From positions 1 to 32,017 of the forward strand of contig JAFXDL010000188.1 in assembly GCA_017516265.1 (NCBI GenBank): a stretch of 32,017 bases of DNA, read 5' to 3'. How positions within the stretch are numbered: the first letter of the stretch is position 1; every line of letters begins with the position of its first letter. Origin of the DNA: Bacteroidaceae bacterium (GTDB lineage: Bacteria > Bacteroidota > Bacteroidia > Bacteroidales > Bacteroidaceae). Below the pieces are notes generated by a model. The model was not told the origin of the DNA. It did no database searches and saw only the letters and a list, made by a program, of their open reading frames with translations. Positions 15,905-27,300 of this stretch are shown here, in pieces. The position numbers were made by a program, and so were the translations under genes.

Positions 15905-18900
15905 TTACAAGTTAATGTTGAATCCAACCTTTACTGTCAAAGGCAATGTGGTTTTAGCATAATCAAATCCACGAAGCTGTTCTGAATATGAATAAGCAAA
16001 TTCAGGATCAGCACCCAAATATTTGGTCCATGTGAAAAGATTCTCAGCTGCCACAAATACATTTCCCGAACGAATGAAGTTGAACAACTTGTCAAAGCTG
16101 TATGTCAGTTTCACACTGCGCAACTTCAAATAGTCTCCACTCTCAATCCAACGGTCAGAGAACAGGTTGTTCCCCAAGGGGTCACCATAGTTGGCACGAG
16201 GCATGCTTGTCTGCTGACCTTCTACCTGCCAACGATTAAGTACCGCTGTCGATTGGTTGTAGAAGTTATCCATAGACTCCATTTGACGGCGCGTTGCATT
16301 ATACACCTTAGCACCTACGGAATAAGCAAAGTTTGCATCAAGTGCGAACTTCTTATAACGGGCAGAGAGATTGAAGCCGCCATAGAAGTTCGGCATACTG
16401 CTACCCAGACGAACTTTATCCTGTTCGTTGATGATGCCATCTTCATTCGTATCAACAAAGTGAACATCACCAGCACGATAAGCATCGCCACTGCTGTTTA
16501 CCAGACCTGCGGCCTGTGCTTCTGCTGAAGAACGGAACACTCCCTTGGTCTTGTATCCATAGAATTCATACGGCGCACCACCCACCGACATAATCATCTG
16601 GGCATCATCATTATTGTAGCCGGTATAATCAATAGTCATGCTTCGTGCATCGCCTAATGATTTCACCTCGCTATTGGCAACGGCAATGTTTGCTCCCAAT
16701 ACGATATCCCAATTCTTGGTATGAATGGGATTGACACGGATAAATGCCTCTTCACCATAAGTATCAATCTCGCCATTGTTCTCATAATAATCATAAGAAC
16801 CATAAACAGAAGAAATATTGCTGTTGAGCAACAGGTCATAAGCATGACTCTTGAAGAAATTGAAACCAACATGTACACGGTTTTCCAGTAAAGCCATCTC
16901 CAAGCCGAGATCCAACTGGCTCTTCTTTTCCCATTGCAACTTGGTATTGGGCACATTGGAGCGGTTGATGGTTCCTATTTCAAAGAAATTATTTCCCGTA
17001 TAATAGTTCTTTCCATAGTTTGAAGAGAAGCGGCTGTTACCCGTCAGACTTCCTTCTACTGAAACATTCAGCATATTGATGGCTGTAGGCAAAGCACCGG
17101 TGTTGGCCAACATAACCGTAACTCCTGCAGAGGGGAAGAATGCCCAACGTGCCGCATCTACACCAGACGCACTTGTTCCATCAACAGTCAGCCCCAAAGA
17201 GGTGCGGACCAATTTATTATAGGTATAATCTCCACGCAAGTTGAAGCCCATGTAGTTCCACTCAGCCAGGCCACCGTAGGTCTGTTTCTCATTCTGAGTA
17301 TTGTCCAATGTCTGATAGTTGTCGCTAGCGGTATTATAACCTTCAGAGATGTCCAATTCGTAGTTACGCATCATCATGCGTGCCGAAGCTACAGCATTCA
17401 ATTCATGCACACGATTGAATATGCGATTGTACTTTCCCTGCAACATATAGGTGTTCATCTCTTGTGTTGACACACTGTTGCCCACCTTGTTACGTCCTGT
17501 ACCATAAAGTTGTGGAAGAATAGCCTGATTGGTAACACCAGGAACGAACATGGTCTCCTCAATGTAATTGTAATACAGATTGACCAGTCCCGTAAGGGTC
17601 AGATAATCATTCCAACGGAAATTGATACCAGCCTGAGTGTTCACATCATAAATCTTATCTTTGCCAAGTACGGTATTGACAATGGCCAACGGATTGCTCA
17701 CATTGTCATAGGCAAAGATGGGATCTGATGAAGTGTTCCAGAAATTATAGGCCGCATAATTACTAAGCTCAGATCCGTCGTTCTGCTTTTCAAACGGACT
17801 GATAAGAGGCATAGCATGGTATGAAGACAATAGAGGATTTGTCTGCTGGGTCATTCCTACATTCTGCAAATTGCTGGTAATATATGCCAAACCGATATTG
17901 GCAAAGATATCTACCTGACGACTGGCCAACACATTGGCACTGATAAGGGTATGGAAACGGTCGGTTCCTGTATTACGAACGGTTCCTTCATTACCCGTAT
18001 AGCCAAAAGAGATATTATATTTGGCAATCTCATCACCACCCTCTACACGGAAAAGATTTTCTGTCGTGAAACCATTCTGTTGGATTTCATCCATCCAATC
18101 CGTATTTTCATTGAAGATATAAGACTGGGCATAATTGCCATTCTGCAAGAACGGGTAATCAGCAATCAGATTCTCCATCGTGGCATAACGGGTCAGACCT
18201 ATATCCTTCATATAATTCCGATATTGTGAAGAATTCAAAACCGGAAGACTGGAAGGCTTGAAGTTAAATCCATAAGAACCCGAGAATGAAATACGAGTAT
18301 CAAGATTGTCAGATGTTGCCTGCTGAGTCTCAATCAGGATAACGCCATTGCTACCCAAAGAGCCATACATAGCAGCATCAGCACCCTTCAATACCGTAAC
18401 TTGACGAATATCCTTCGGATCATAGCCGAACAGCATGCTACGGGAATAACCTGTGATGACACCCGACACATCCTGACTGCCCAGATAAGGAACCCCATTG
18501 ATGACAATCAACGGATTATTTTCGGCCACAAAGGAGTGGATACCACGAATATTCATGTATGAACCTTCACCAGGCATTCCGCTTTTCTCTATCACCTGCA
18601 AACCTGAGATACCATCACGAATGGCAGTTCCCAAGTCCTGTTTCTCCGTAAAGTCCTTGAAATCTACAGCCGCAATAGTAGCAGATTTGTCATCGGCAGA
18701 CAAACTTCCACTTGCCGTATTCACACGTCCGGCATACAGGGAAGCATCTTCAGGAACAAGGGTAATGACGTTGTCGGAACCCTTCACCAATTTTTTCAAA
18801 TAACTCAAAGGGAACTCCTTGCCATAAAAACCTTCTGCCTGAATGCGCACCAATGCATTCTTGTCATCAACGGCAATGGAAAACAATCCTTTCTCGTCAG

Positions 18901-19060
18901 ACAAAGCCGAGGTATTCTCGCCCACAATAGAAACAATGGCACCATTAATTGGCTGTCCGTCCGTTCCTTTGATGCGTGAAGTAAGCTCGACATTTTGTGC
19001 CGTAGCAGTTGCAGCCCAAAGACAAGCTGTCAACAATATATTGATTTTCTTCATATCCAT
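15905..19060 (-). CDS. susC-like: SusC/RagA-family TonB-dependent outer-membrane transporter (second pair)
   Basis: A 1051-residue protein. The signal peptide is cut after about residue 21 (ATA-QNVE). An N-terminal carboxypeptidase-regulatory-like domain (about 25-100) precedes the plug (about 120-245, with MNIRGIHSFVAENNPLIVIN and VTVLKGADAAMYGSLGSNG) and a beta-barrel of about 22 strands to the end (VKVGFNINL). DTNEDGIINEQDKV is the calcium-like loop common in SusC barrels. It imports oligosaccharides using TonB energy. A second ATG at codon 3 is an alternative start. The plug motif is divergent from the usual SIEVLKDASATAIYG. Only 7 bases separate it from the upstream FAS1 gene, so coupling in one transcript is very likely. 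Confidence 0.95.
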   Translation of the reverse strand: MDMKKINILLTACLWAATATAQNVELTSRIKGTDGQPINGAIVSIVGENTSALSDEKGLFSIAVDDKNALVRIQAEGFYGKEFPLSYLKKLVKGSDNVITLVPEDASLYAGRVNTASGSLSADDKSATIAAVDFKDFTEKQDLGTAIRDGISGLQVIEKSGMPGEGSYMNIRGIHSFVAENNPLIVINGVPYLGSQDVSGVITGYSRSMLFGYDPKDIRQVTVLKGADAAMYGSLGSNGVILIETQQATSDNLDTRISFSGSYGFNFKPSSLPVLNSSQYRNYMKDIGLTRYATMENLIADYPFLQNGNYAQSYIFNENTDWMDEIQQNGFTTENLFRVEGGDEIAKYNISFGYTGNEGTVRNTGTDRFHTLISANVLASRQVDIFANIGLAYITSNLQNVGMTQQTNPLLSSYHAMPLISPFEKQNDGSELSNYAAYNFWNTSSDPIFAYDNVSNPLAIVNTVLGKDKIYDVNTQAGINFRWNDYLTLTGLVNLYYNYIEETMFVPGVTNQAILPQLYGTGRNKVGNSVSTQEMNTYMLQGKYNRIFNRVHELNAVASARMMMRNYELDISEGYNTASDNYQTLDNTQNEKQTYGGLAEWNYMGFNLRGDYTYNKLVRTSLGLTVDGTSASGVDAARWAFFPSAGVTVMLANTGALPTAINMLNVSVEGSLTGNSRFSSNYGKNYYTGNNFFEIGTINRSNVPNTKLQWEKKSQLDLGLEMALLENRVHVGFNFFKSHAYDLLLNSNISSVYGSYDYYENNGEIDTYGEEAFIRVNPIHTKNWDIVLGANIAVANSEVKSLGDARSMTIDYTGYNNDDAQMIMSVGGAPYEFYGYKTKGVFRSSAEAQAAGLVNSSGDAYRAGDVHFVDTNEDGIINEQDKVRLGSSMPNFYGGFNLSARYKKFALDANFAYSVGAKVYNATRRQMESMDNFYNQSTAVLNRWQVEGQQTSMPRANYGDPLGNNLFSDRWIESGDYLKLRSVKLTYSFDKLFNFIRSGNVFVAAENLFTWTKYLGADPEFAYSYSEQLRGFDYAKTTLPLTVKVGFNINL

Positions 19061-19067
19061 AGTTCAA

Positions 19068-20903
19068 TTAATAGTTATTGTGAGTTGGACGCAAGCACCA
19101 GTGATACATCATCAACTGGTTCACATTACTTTTATTACGGTTAAGAACCACTCCATTGTCAAGCTGGGCTTTATAAATGGCCGACATGTCATTGGAAGTC
19201 ACTCGGATGCGGAAATTTCCAGACTTAGGCATCGTCACAACACCCACCGTATATCCATCAGTATCGTATGCAATAGCCTTTTCGTTCTGAGTTTGCCAAT
19301 AATCGACATCAAACCCTTCAGGATATGCAATACCAAACTCTTCACCATAATGAGGTACCGGGCTGGCTGCTCCACGATCGAAGTGATAGTTTGAACCTGT
19401 AGCATGCATGTTCATATCCTCCTTCAGCCACTTGTCGTTAAACGCAATGCTGAGTGAATAGAGCAAAGAGTGCTTGAATCCCATGCGCAGATAATATTCA
19501 CCTGCAGGCAGATTACACTCATAAAGCATCTGATCGGCTTCATTCCAAATCACACCATCATATTCCACACTACAGGGCAGACTGTCATTCATGGCATCCT
19601 GACTGGGAATAGCACAAAGATTGTGGTAGTAAATAGTAGGCCACTGTACGTTATAACCAGCTGTAATCAAATCAAACTGTCCTTGGCAATCATTGATAAC
19701 CATGGGATCCACCCAGTTTTCCCAACGGAAATACTGGGCCTGCTGAGCGGGAGTCATGTTGTTCCACAATTCATACAGTCGTGATTTCACACGATAGATA
19801 ACCACATGATTGGGAATTTTGAACTCCTGACAATAATAGGCCATACCATTACTGAGGGTAACAGCATTGTTCACATCCACCTTCTGTACAGAGGGACGCC
19901 ACCAGGCTCCTTCCAGATTCTTATAGGTGGTCTGGTCGGTAGCTTCATTGATAATTTCCTGATAACCTTCCACACACTTGATATCTGCCGCTGCTGCATT
20001 GACCTCAGCCACACTCAAATTACGGTCAGAGAAACAAGCCTTGACAATCCACTCCTCAAACTTCAATGTATCGGCCTTTGTCGGAACACGGTTCAACCAT
20101 TGGGGAATGCTGTCTGATGCGGCCTTGATGGCATTTTCAATCAACTCATTGTTCGGGATGAACATTGTGGTATTGTAGCTTTCACTACGCATATCCCATG
20201 TAGGAGTTCCATCCGAAGTGTAACGGTCCATCAAGGTGTTCTTAATGACAATAACCGAATCATACAACACACGACCATCAGCTGTCACACCTATAGGCTT
20301 ACTATGTTCACGGTCAAAGTATTTGTAGTCATACGACAACACCAATGCTTTGAAGCGAGAATAATCATCACCCAAAGAAAGCAGGAGTTCATAAGCCGAC
20401 TGGCGTATAGGCAATATACCATCCACATAATAGATGAAACCATTGGCGGCCTTCACAATCTTAGATACATTCAAGCCATCCAATTGGGCTCCGTTTTCAT
20501 AGACCCATACACTCTTACCTGAACGCACGTTGATGTTCGAGCCATTCACCAATTTGGCCGGATTGACAGGCATATCGGCAATGCTATGAAGCGCAAAAAT
20601 AGAATCATTATTGATTTTCGTTTCATCAAAACAACTGTCAGGACATACGAAAAGAGTATATTGTCCGTCACTGGAGATATTGTCAAAGGCTTGATTGTCA
20701 GCAAGCAAATTAAACATTTGTTGCAAATCACCTGCCCCTTTCATATATTCTGTCAACGTATTGCTTGATATAACCACATTACTTCCTGCATCAACGACAG
20801 CCTGTGTTTCATCAAAATGGTCATCCCATTCTGACGAGCAAGATGTAGCAACTACAGTACCCATCAACATCAGGGCAGGAAACATCTTTATATATTTATT
20901 CAT
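19068..20903 (-). CDS. Fasciclin (FAS1) domain surface lipoprotein, third of locus
   Basis: A 611-residue protein with a lipobox ATSC (Cys22). Two FAS1-like domains are seen. The first (about 45-167) has YTLFVCPDSCF (82-92) and NGFIYYVDGILPI (154-166). The second (about 170-362) has TTMFIPNNELI (245-255) and NGMAYYCQEFKIP near its end. The final 200 residues look like a beta-sandwich (GEYYLRMGFKHSLLYSLSIA, then GNFRIRVTSND), possibly a carbohydrate-binding module. FAS1 domains are adhesion domains; in PULs they stand where SusE/SusF or other surface glycan-binding proteins are usually found. Direct neighbours are the second FAS1 gene (31-base gap) and susC (7 bases). The glycan-binding role is inferred from position and architecture. 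Confidence 0.8.
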   Translation of the reverse strand: MNKYIKMFPALMLMGTVVATSCSSEWDDHFDETQAVVDAGSNVVISSNTLTEYMKGAGDLQQMFNLLADNQAFDNISSDGQYTLFVCPDSCFDETKINNDSIFALHSIADMPVNPAKLVNGSNINVRSGKSVWVYENGAQLDGLNVSKIVKAANGFIYYVDGILPIRQSAYELLLSLGDDYSRFKALVLSYDYKYFDREHSKPIGVTADGRVLYDSVIVIKNTLMDRYTSDGTPTWDMRSESYNTTMFIPNNELIENAIKAASDSIPQWLNRVPTKADTLKFEEWIVKACFSDRNLSVAEVNAAAADIKCVEGYQEIINEATDQTTYKNLEGAWWRPSVQKVDVNNAVTLSNGMAYYCQEFKIPNHVVIYRVKSRLYELWNNMTPAQQAQYFRWENWVDPMVINDCQGQFDLITAGYNVQWPTIYYHNLCAIPSQDAMNDSLPCSVEYDGVIWNEADQMLYECNLPAGEYYLRMGFKHSLLYSLSIAFNDKWLKEDMNMHATGSNYHFDRGAASPVPHYGEEFGIAYPEGFDVDYWQTQNEKAIAYDTDGYTVGVVTMPKSGNFRIRVTSNDMSAIYKAQLDNGVVLNRNKSNVNQLMMYHWCLRPTHNNY

Positions 20904-20934
20904 AATCGAAACGTATTACAAATTTGCTAATAGA

Positions 20935-22734
20935 TTAATCTTCAATAGGAATAAACTCCACATAGTCCAAACGCAAATGATAGAACGATTCGTTCTTTGC
21001 TTGGATATCACGCGCCATAATCTTGAAGGTATGAGCTGTAGAACCGTCAAATTCCACTTCCCGCCACAAGGTTTCTTCAACCTGACCATACAGAGGCATC
21101 ACACCCAATCCCTTATACAGGAAGACCAATGACTCATAGTCTGTATCATCCAAATTGAACTTCACCATCGTTCCGGCAGAGAAGAGTTTGGACAACTGAG
21201 GGTCTTTGATGTAATGCAACACCACCTTATATTTACCGGCAATGATAGTCGGTGTAGTAAATTCCACCCAACCGGCAAAGCCCAGATTCAACACCAGATA
21301 ATTGTTCATGAAGGCACCATGTTCAGCGACATTAGGCTTACCAATAGCATACTTCTCCTTCATGAAACCAACACGACGATAAGTTCTGCTCGCTGCTTTT
21401 GAATCAGTATATTCACCAACAAAAGAGGTAATCGTTCCATTCTCGCCATCATAGTATTCATCACTAAGGTCAATCTGACGGGCCACACTTCCCAGGGGCG
21501 AAGTGAAGATATTACCCATCATATTGTCTGTTGACCACTTGTTCACCCATGAAATGATGTCGGCACTGTTCAGGAAGTCCCATTTCACAGTTACAGGTTC
21601 CGGATGATATACTGGCATCACACCACCCACTTTATTGATGAGTCCGTTGCTTGCCTCAATATCACTGCGCAATACGGGAATGTCCTTATTTATAATACGC
21701 ATACCTTCATCCAGATTGGCAATAAATGCCTGTCCGACATATTTGGTATCATAAATCAAGGTTTCGGTCGAATCTGTAAAATTGAATACCTCACCAATGG
21801 TATATTGAGCCGGCATGAAGTGATATTTCAGATAGTTATTCAATGCCACGTCACCATCGGTCTCTTCCCCATTGCTGTTGTTCACCAGCCATTGCTTCAG
21901 AGATGCCACATCAGTAATGCCCGCAGCATTCATGACATGATCAGGTACGGCAAAACAGGTATATGAATAATTCTTCTCTACCAGTACACCACCTTCACCA
22001 ATGATTGTATCACGTTCAAGTGTTGCCAAAGCATGAATCTCCGGATCTGCCTTAATGGCTTCTGCAAAAATCTTGAAGGTATTATTTTCTCCATCCAGCA
22101 ATTCCAATTTCTCCACGATATTCTCGGCATTCGGGATAATCACGTCATCCATTGTATAGATGACGCCATTGGCGCCTTTTATACTGAGGAAGCGTGCCAA
22201 CTTGGCCTGATTGTTAAAGAAGATGCTGTCTGCACTGTAAACCTCGTCAGAACGTTCAGCGTCATCCACATCAGTCTTCTTATACCCATAGCTGAGGGTC
22301 AGATATTTCTTGAAGAGATTCTGTGTCTGGATATATTCATTGTCACGCGCCAGGATAATAAGCGTCGAGTCGTTAAGGCCGTTACCACTGTTACCCCAGT
22401 TAATCACATGATTCTTTACCAAAGTTCTGGCATAATCAAAATCCAATTCTGTCACCGATGTCAAACCACGTTCTTTGAGGAACTTCTCCATTGCCTGATT
22501 GTTCGGACAGAAAACCGTAGCATTGGCATTGGCATCCTTCATGGCATTATAGAAATCGGCATGTTTCAACAATTCAATCCACAAAGAATATGTTTCTGGA
22601 GACTTTTCCAAAATGGTTGTCATCGACATTTCCGCTTCAAGATTTGTCGGTCGCACAAACAGTTCGCCTTCATTGGGGTCTTCGCAACCCACAATGGCAA
22701 ACAAAGTCATGATGCTGATTATTATCTTTTTCAT
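20935..22734 (-). CDS. Fasciclin (FAS1) domain surface lipoprotein, second of locus
   Basis: A 599-residue protein with a lipobox IVGC (Cys17). FAS1 domain one (about 38-201) contains ATVFCPNNQAMEKFL (72-86) and the closing GANGVIYTMDDVIIP (187-201). Domain two (about 205-375) contains YTCFAVPDHVM and NGLINKVGGVMPV (363-375). The C-terminal 220 residues (about 380-599) form a probable jelly-roll with GKYKVVLHYIKDP and, at the end, FYHLRLDYVEFIP, similar in layout to CBM-like sandwich domains. The architecture matches the next gene (611 residues), which suggests that the two arose by an old duplication or act as a pair. It lies 16 bases after susD. The binding target is not known. Confidence 0.82.
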   Translation of the reverse strand: MKKIIISIMTLFAIVGCEDPNEGELFVRPTNLEAEMSMTTILEKSPETYSLWIELLKHADFYNAMKDANANATVFCPNNQAMEKFLKERGLTSVTELDFDYARTLVKNHVINWGNSGNGLNDSTLIILARDNEYIQTQNLFKKYLTLSYGYKKTDVDDAERSDEVYSADSIFFNNQAKLARFLSIKGANGVIYTMDDVIIPNAENIVEKLELLDGENNTFKIFAEAIKADPEIHALATLERDTIIGEGGVLVEKNYSYTCFAVPDHVMNAAGITDVASLKQWLVNNSNGEETDGDVALNNYLKYHFMPAQYTIGEVFNFTDSTETLIYDTKYVGQAFIANLDEGMRIINKDIPVLRSDIEASNGLINKVGGVMPVYHPEPVTVKWDFLNSADIISWVNKWSTDNMMGNIFTSPLGSVARQIDLSDEYYDGENGTITSFVGEYTDSKAASRTYRRVGFMKEKYAIGKPNVAEHGAFMNNYLVLNLGFAGWVEFTTPTIIAGKYKVVLHYIKDPQLSKLFSAGTMVKFNLDDTDYESLVFLYKGLGVMPLYGQVEETLWREVEFDGSTAHTFKIMARDIQAKNESFYHLRLDYVEFIPIED

Positions 22735-22750
22735 ATTCTATAGTTCCTTA

Positions 22751-24313
22751 TTATTCATAATACTTATTCTGTACGAGATTCGGATTTCGCTTGATCTCAT
22801 CCTCATTGACTGGCAAATACCAGGCATTCTTATCCATCAAGGTTGACTTGATCTTATTCTCACCGGCTGTTTCATTGTAAGTGATAACTTTCGGGATAAA
22901 GAATGTCTGAATAAAATTGATGTCACCCGTAGGATCCACATAACGGCCAACACGCAACAGGTCATACCATGCTTTGCCTTCACCCACAAACTCCATGATA
23001 CGCTCGCTGATAACGAGTTCGAGCAATTCCACCAAGCTTGAATTGGCAGTAGCTGTCACGTCAAGCAGATTGGTACGCTGACGGATGGTGTTGATAATGG
23101 CAATCGCCTGCTCGTTATCCGCGGGCACCAGTCCCATACCACGCATCAACAGAGCCTCTGCCTTAATCAGCATCACCTCGGCCACACGGTAAATGATAAA
23201 GTTCGGGTCATAATAGTTCTGAGTACGAGGCTCTGAAATTGTAGAGCCTCCCAAATACTTCCATACATATCCTGTCACAGAGTTTTCAGGTGCATAGTAT
23301 CCACCGAAACGGGTACGTACATACATTTCCTGGTCACCATTGAAACGGTTGAAGATTTGCGTAGCGTCGCTATTGAACTCTCTGGTCAGATTCTCCGACA
23401 ACATATAGGTTGTGGTCGTTGTATTATAGAACAACCTAGGCAAATCATTTGTCTGGAAACTGGTTCCATCGTACTTGATGCTTGAGAACTGAAGTTCAAA
23501 AATAGACTCCTCGCTGTTTCCCGGGTTGAACATCTTGAACCAGCTGCTATGAGTAGCCGTGCTCATGAAACGGGGAGCATAAGGTGAACGGCTTTCGATA
23601 ACCATGTCAGCATATTCGATAGCCTCATTGAAATCCTGATTCCACAAGCAGACATCAGCCATCAGCGCATAGATGGCCCATACGGTTGCACGTCCCTTGG
23701 TTTCCCAAGTTGTATCAAACTCTTCCTTGGCTGCTCCCAAATCGATTGCCGTCTTCAAGTCTTTCTTAATCTGGGCAATCAACTCACTTTCGCTACTCTG
23801 AGGCAACAGATACTCTGCCTCATCCGTTTCATACGGTTCCAACACCAAAGGAGCATCGCGCCAGTTGCGTACAATATAGAAGTAAGACAAGGCGCGCAAG
23901 AAATAAGCCTCGCAAAGGTGAGAGTTCATCTCCTCCTCTGTATAGGTTTCATCATTGCCGCGTGCTTTTTCCACATTGGCAATCACACCATTGGCATCTG
24001 CAATCACCTTATAGAAGATTTTCCAATCGGTATAAGTCTTGTCATTAGGTTTCACATCCAACTTATCCAAATTGTTTCCACTACGACGCTTCACGCATCC
24101 CGCTCTCAACTCTCCCAAGGGAATCAGGTGGGTAGTGATGGATGAACGCAAATTGTAATATCCGGCAAACAAAGCCGACTCAACATCACTCTTCGATGCC
24201 CACATTTCCTCTTGAGGCAAGGCATTCTCGGGCATGATGTCCAGATAATCATTACAAGCAGTCAAGCCAAATGCTGCCGCTGTTGCAAGTATAATAGTCT
24301 TTAAACTTTTCAT
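22751..24313 (-). CDS. susD-like: SusD/RagB-family surface lipoprotein (first pair)
   Basis: A 520-residue protein of standard SusD length with a lipobox LTAC (Cys20) followed by the classical CNDYLDIMPEN. TPR-type helices are clear (LCEAYFLRALSYFYIVRNWR at about 132-151; ALMADVCLWNQDFNEAIEYA). The SusD C-terminal signature is present (GEGKAWYDLLRVGRY, then YLPVNEDEIKRNPNLVQN). It should bind the glycan at the cell surface and close over the upstream SusC. The gaps to its neighbours are 16 bases on both sides, so it is cotranscribed. Confidence 0.95.
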   Translation of the reverse strand: MKSLKTIILATAAAFGLTACNDYLDIMPENALPQEEMWASKSDVESALFAGYYNLRSSITTHLIPLGELRAGCVKRRSGNNLDKLDVKPNDKTYTDWKIFYKVIADANGVIANVEKARGNDETYTEEEMNSHLCEAYFLRALSYFYIVRNWRDAPLVLEPYETDEAEYLLPQSSESELIAQIKKDLKTAIDLGAAKEEFDTTWETKGRATVWAIYALMADVCLWNQDFNEAIEYADMVIESRSPYAPRFMSTATHSSWFKMFNPGNSEESIFELQFSSIKYDGTSFQTNDLPRLFYNTTTTTYMLSENLTREFNSDATQIFNRFNGDQEMYVRTRFGGYYAPENSVTGYVWKYLGGSTISEPRTQNYYDPNFIIYRVAEVMLIKAEALLMRGMGLVPADNEQAIAIINTIRQRTNLLDVTATANSSLVELLELVISERIMEFVGEGKAWYDLLRVGRYVDPTGDINFIQTFFIPKVITYNETAGENKIKSTLMDKNAWYLPVNEDEIKRNPNLVQNKYYE

Positions 24314-24329
24314 ATCCGTATATTATAAT

Positions 24330-27300
24330 TTAGAAGTTGATAGTTACACCCATCGAAAAACGACGGCTTCGCGGTGTCTGTGAATTATCCTCAGCAAAAT
24401 CAGTCACATTCTTAGGCAAAGTCACCTCAGGATCTTGTCCCTTGTACTTGGTCAACGTGAAGAGGTCATACCCCGTCACAAATACATTGGCTGAAGAAAG
24501 GCCCAGATTCTTACAGAAATCTTTAGGCAAAGTATAATTCAAAGTCAATGTCTTGAATCGCAAGAACGAGCAATCATCCACAAAACGGTCAGAACCCAAA
24601 TAGTTATAACCATACCCCCAAAGTGCACGTGGGATGTCCGTGAGGTCGCCCTCATTACGCCAACGGCGCAATACGGCTGTTGACTGATTGTCGGCTCCAT
24701 ACATTGACTCGGCATTCATACGGGCACGGTTGATGACCTTTTGTCCCAAACGATAGTGCATGAATACATTCAGACTCCAATTCTTATAGCTAAGTTTGAA
24801 ACCGCCACCACCACTAAGTACCGGATTGTAGTTGCCCAAGTAAACAATGTCATTCTTATTGATGGTTCCGTCATTGTTGACATCCGCATATTTGGCATCG
24901 CCCGGATAACAACGATAAATGTCGTTTGACATAATTACCGGTTTTCCTTCAAAATCAGTAATCACCTTACCATCAGCATCCTTGGCATAGGTATCCTCCA
25001 GATTCTGATAAACGCCCAAATACTTGTAACCGAAGAATGAACCTACAGAGGTACCGGGAAGAATGCGGGTCGCATAGTTTCCATTACCCATGGTATATTG
25101 TTCTTCTGTCAAGTTGGGCATATCCAGGATTTCACTGATGTTGCGGCTGATATTGAAGTTGAAACTGAGTTTCCACTCTTTTTGGTCAAGAGCCAGCCAA
25201 TCAGCCCGGAACTCAAAACCTTTGTTACGCAACGAACCAGCATTGTAATAAGCCAGATAGTTGTTGGCATAACCCGTAGAAGTCGGTATATAATATTTCT
25301 TTTGCAACAGGTCAACAGTCTTCTTGTTGTAGTAATCAAATGAACCTGTCACCTTATTTTCCCACAAATTGAAATCAAAACCAAGGTTCCACTCTGCAGA
25401 ACGCTCCCACTTCAAGTTGTTCAACTGCATGGTATTGGCCGATACGGCATTTCCATCCATATATTGGCCAAGGGAAGTATAAGTACCTACGTAAGGTGAA
25501 GTACCACTCGGTTTGGCTCCACTTTCACCGTAGCTTACACGCCACTTCCATTCTGTAAGTACATTTTTTGACCACTGCATGAAAGGTTCGTCAGCAAACT
25601 GCCAAGAAACACCCACCGAAGGGAAGAATCCCCAACGGTTGTCACGGCTGATAGCCGAGTTTCCTTCATAGTTGAAGGTTCCATTGATGGTATAGCGGTC
25701 GAGCAAAGTGTAAACCACACTACCAATACCTGAAAGGGTACGTCCTAAAGACAAGCCAGAACCTTGCTTCAACAAGATACCGCTACCCGATGCGGGGTCA
25801 GCCAAACTGGCAGAAGCAACATTGTAACGAACGGCAGAAGAGTTTGAACTGCGACTCTCCTGAGTACGCCAAATGGCGATAGCAGTCAACTGATGCTTGT
25901 TGTCCAACCATGAATTGTTGTACATTCCCTTGATTTCGGTATTCAATGAAAAATTATTAGTGAAAGCATTCTCAGCACGGTTGGCATGTTCACTATCCGG
26001 ATTCACACCTACAGCTGTCTGCGGCAAGAACTTCTCGGCACGTTTTGTATTGTACTTCATAGATACATATCCCGAGAACTGCAACTGCTCAGTCGGATAG
26101 AAACGTCCGCGTACGGTCATTTTCTGTTCACGAGTACGCAAGTTGTTATAGCTGTCTTCCGCCATAATCAAGGGATGGAAATTTCTGGCATTACCATCTG
26201 ACTTTCCATTGAAAGCTCCTTGAAACTCTTCCGAATTCTGACGGGTAAAATAGGTATCTGTCATTTCTCCCGTTTCATCATCAATGTAGTAAGGGCTCTT
26301 GTTAGGCATCTTACGCATGGCCTCAGCACGCAATGCATCGGTATAAGGAGCCTTTTTCTTTGAATCAGAATAGGTATATTCCGCATTCACGGTAATCTTT
26401 TCCGAGAAACGGTAACCGATGTCGATGCTGGTATTCAAACGGGTCAGGCCAGTGCCCTTCGTAGTACCACCTTCATTCAAATATGACAAAGAATAGCGAT
26501 AGGTAGCCTTCTCACCACCACCCGACATAGAGAAACTATTGTCTGTTGTGAAGGTATTCTGTGTCAGATAATCCAACCAGTCCACATCCTGATTGTACTC
26601 ATCAAAATAACGCCAATCGGGTTTATAACCAATTTCAGGTGTGTCAAACAGATATTCCAAAAGACCTATTTGTCCGGCAAGTCCACGCGCATTGGCAGCA
26701 TTCCAGATGGCATCCTGAATGTAAGCCACATACTCATTACCCCCCAACATAGGCATAGACTCCGGCTCTATCTTATAAGAGTTCTTGGTCGAGAAAGAGA
26801 AACGGGTCTTTCCCATAGCACCTTTCTTGGTAGTGATAAGGAGCACACCGTTGGCACCCGCCGTACCATACACTGCAGTAGAAGCCGCATCCTTCAACAC
26901 TTCGATACTTTCGATGTCGTTGGGGTTCAAACTCAACATCTGTGCAAAGTCTTCTTCATTGGCTGTATTGAAATCAAACGAGTCATCAATATCGGTCGAA
27001 TAAGGCACACCATTGATAACAATGAGCGGGTCTGCATTGGAGTTCAACGTAGCCGTACCACGGATACGGATACTGCTTCTGGCACCCGGGTCACCACCGA
27101 CAAGGATGTCCACACCACCAAGTTGTCCCTGCAAAGCCTCTTCAATAGAGGTTACAGGCTGTGTGGCCGTAAGATCGTCCATATTGATTTTCTGAGTAGC
27201 AAATGCCATCTGACGGGCAGTCACACCCATATCGTTGCGGGCACCGCGATTACCCTGCACTACCACTTCCTTAATCTGAGTGGCAGCATCGCTCTCCATC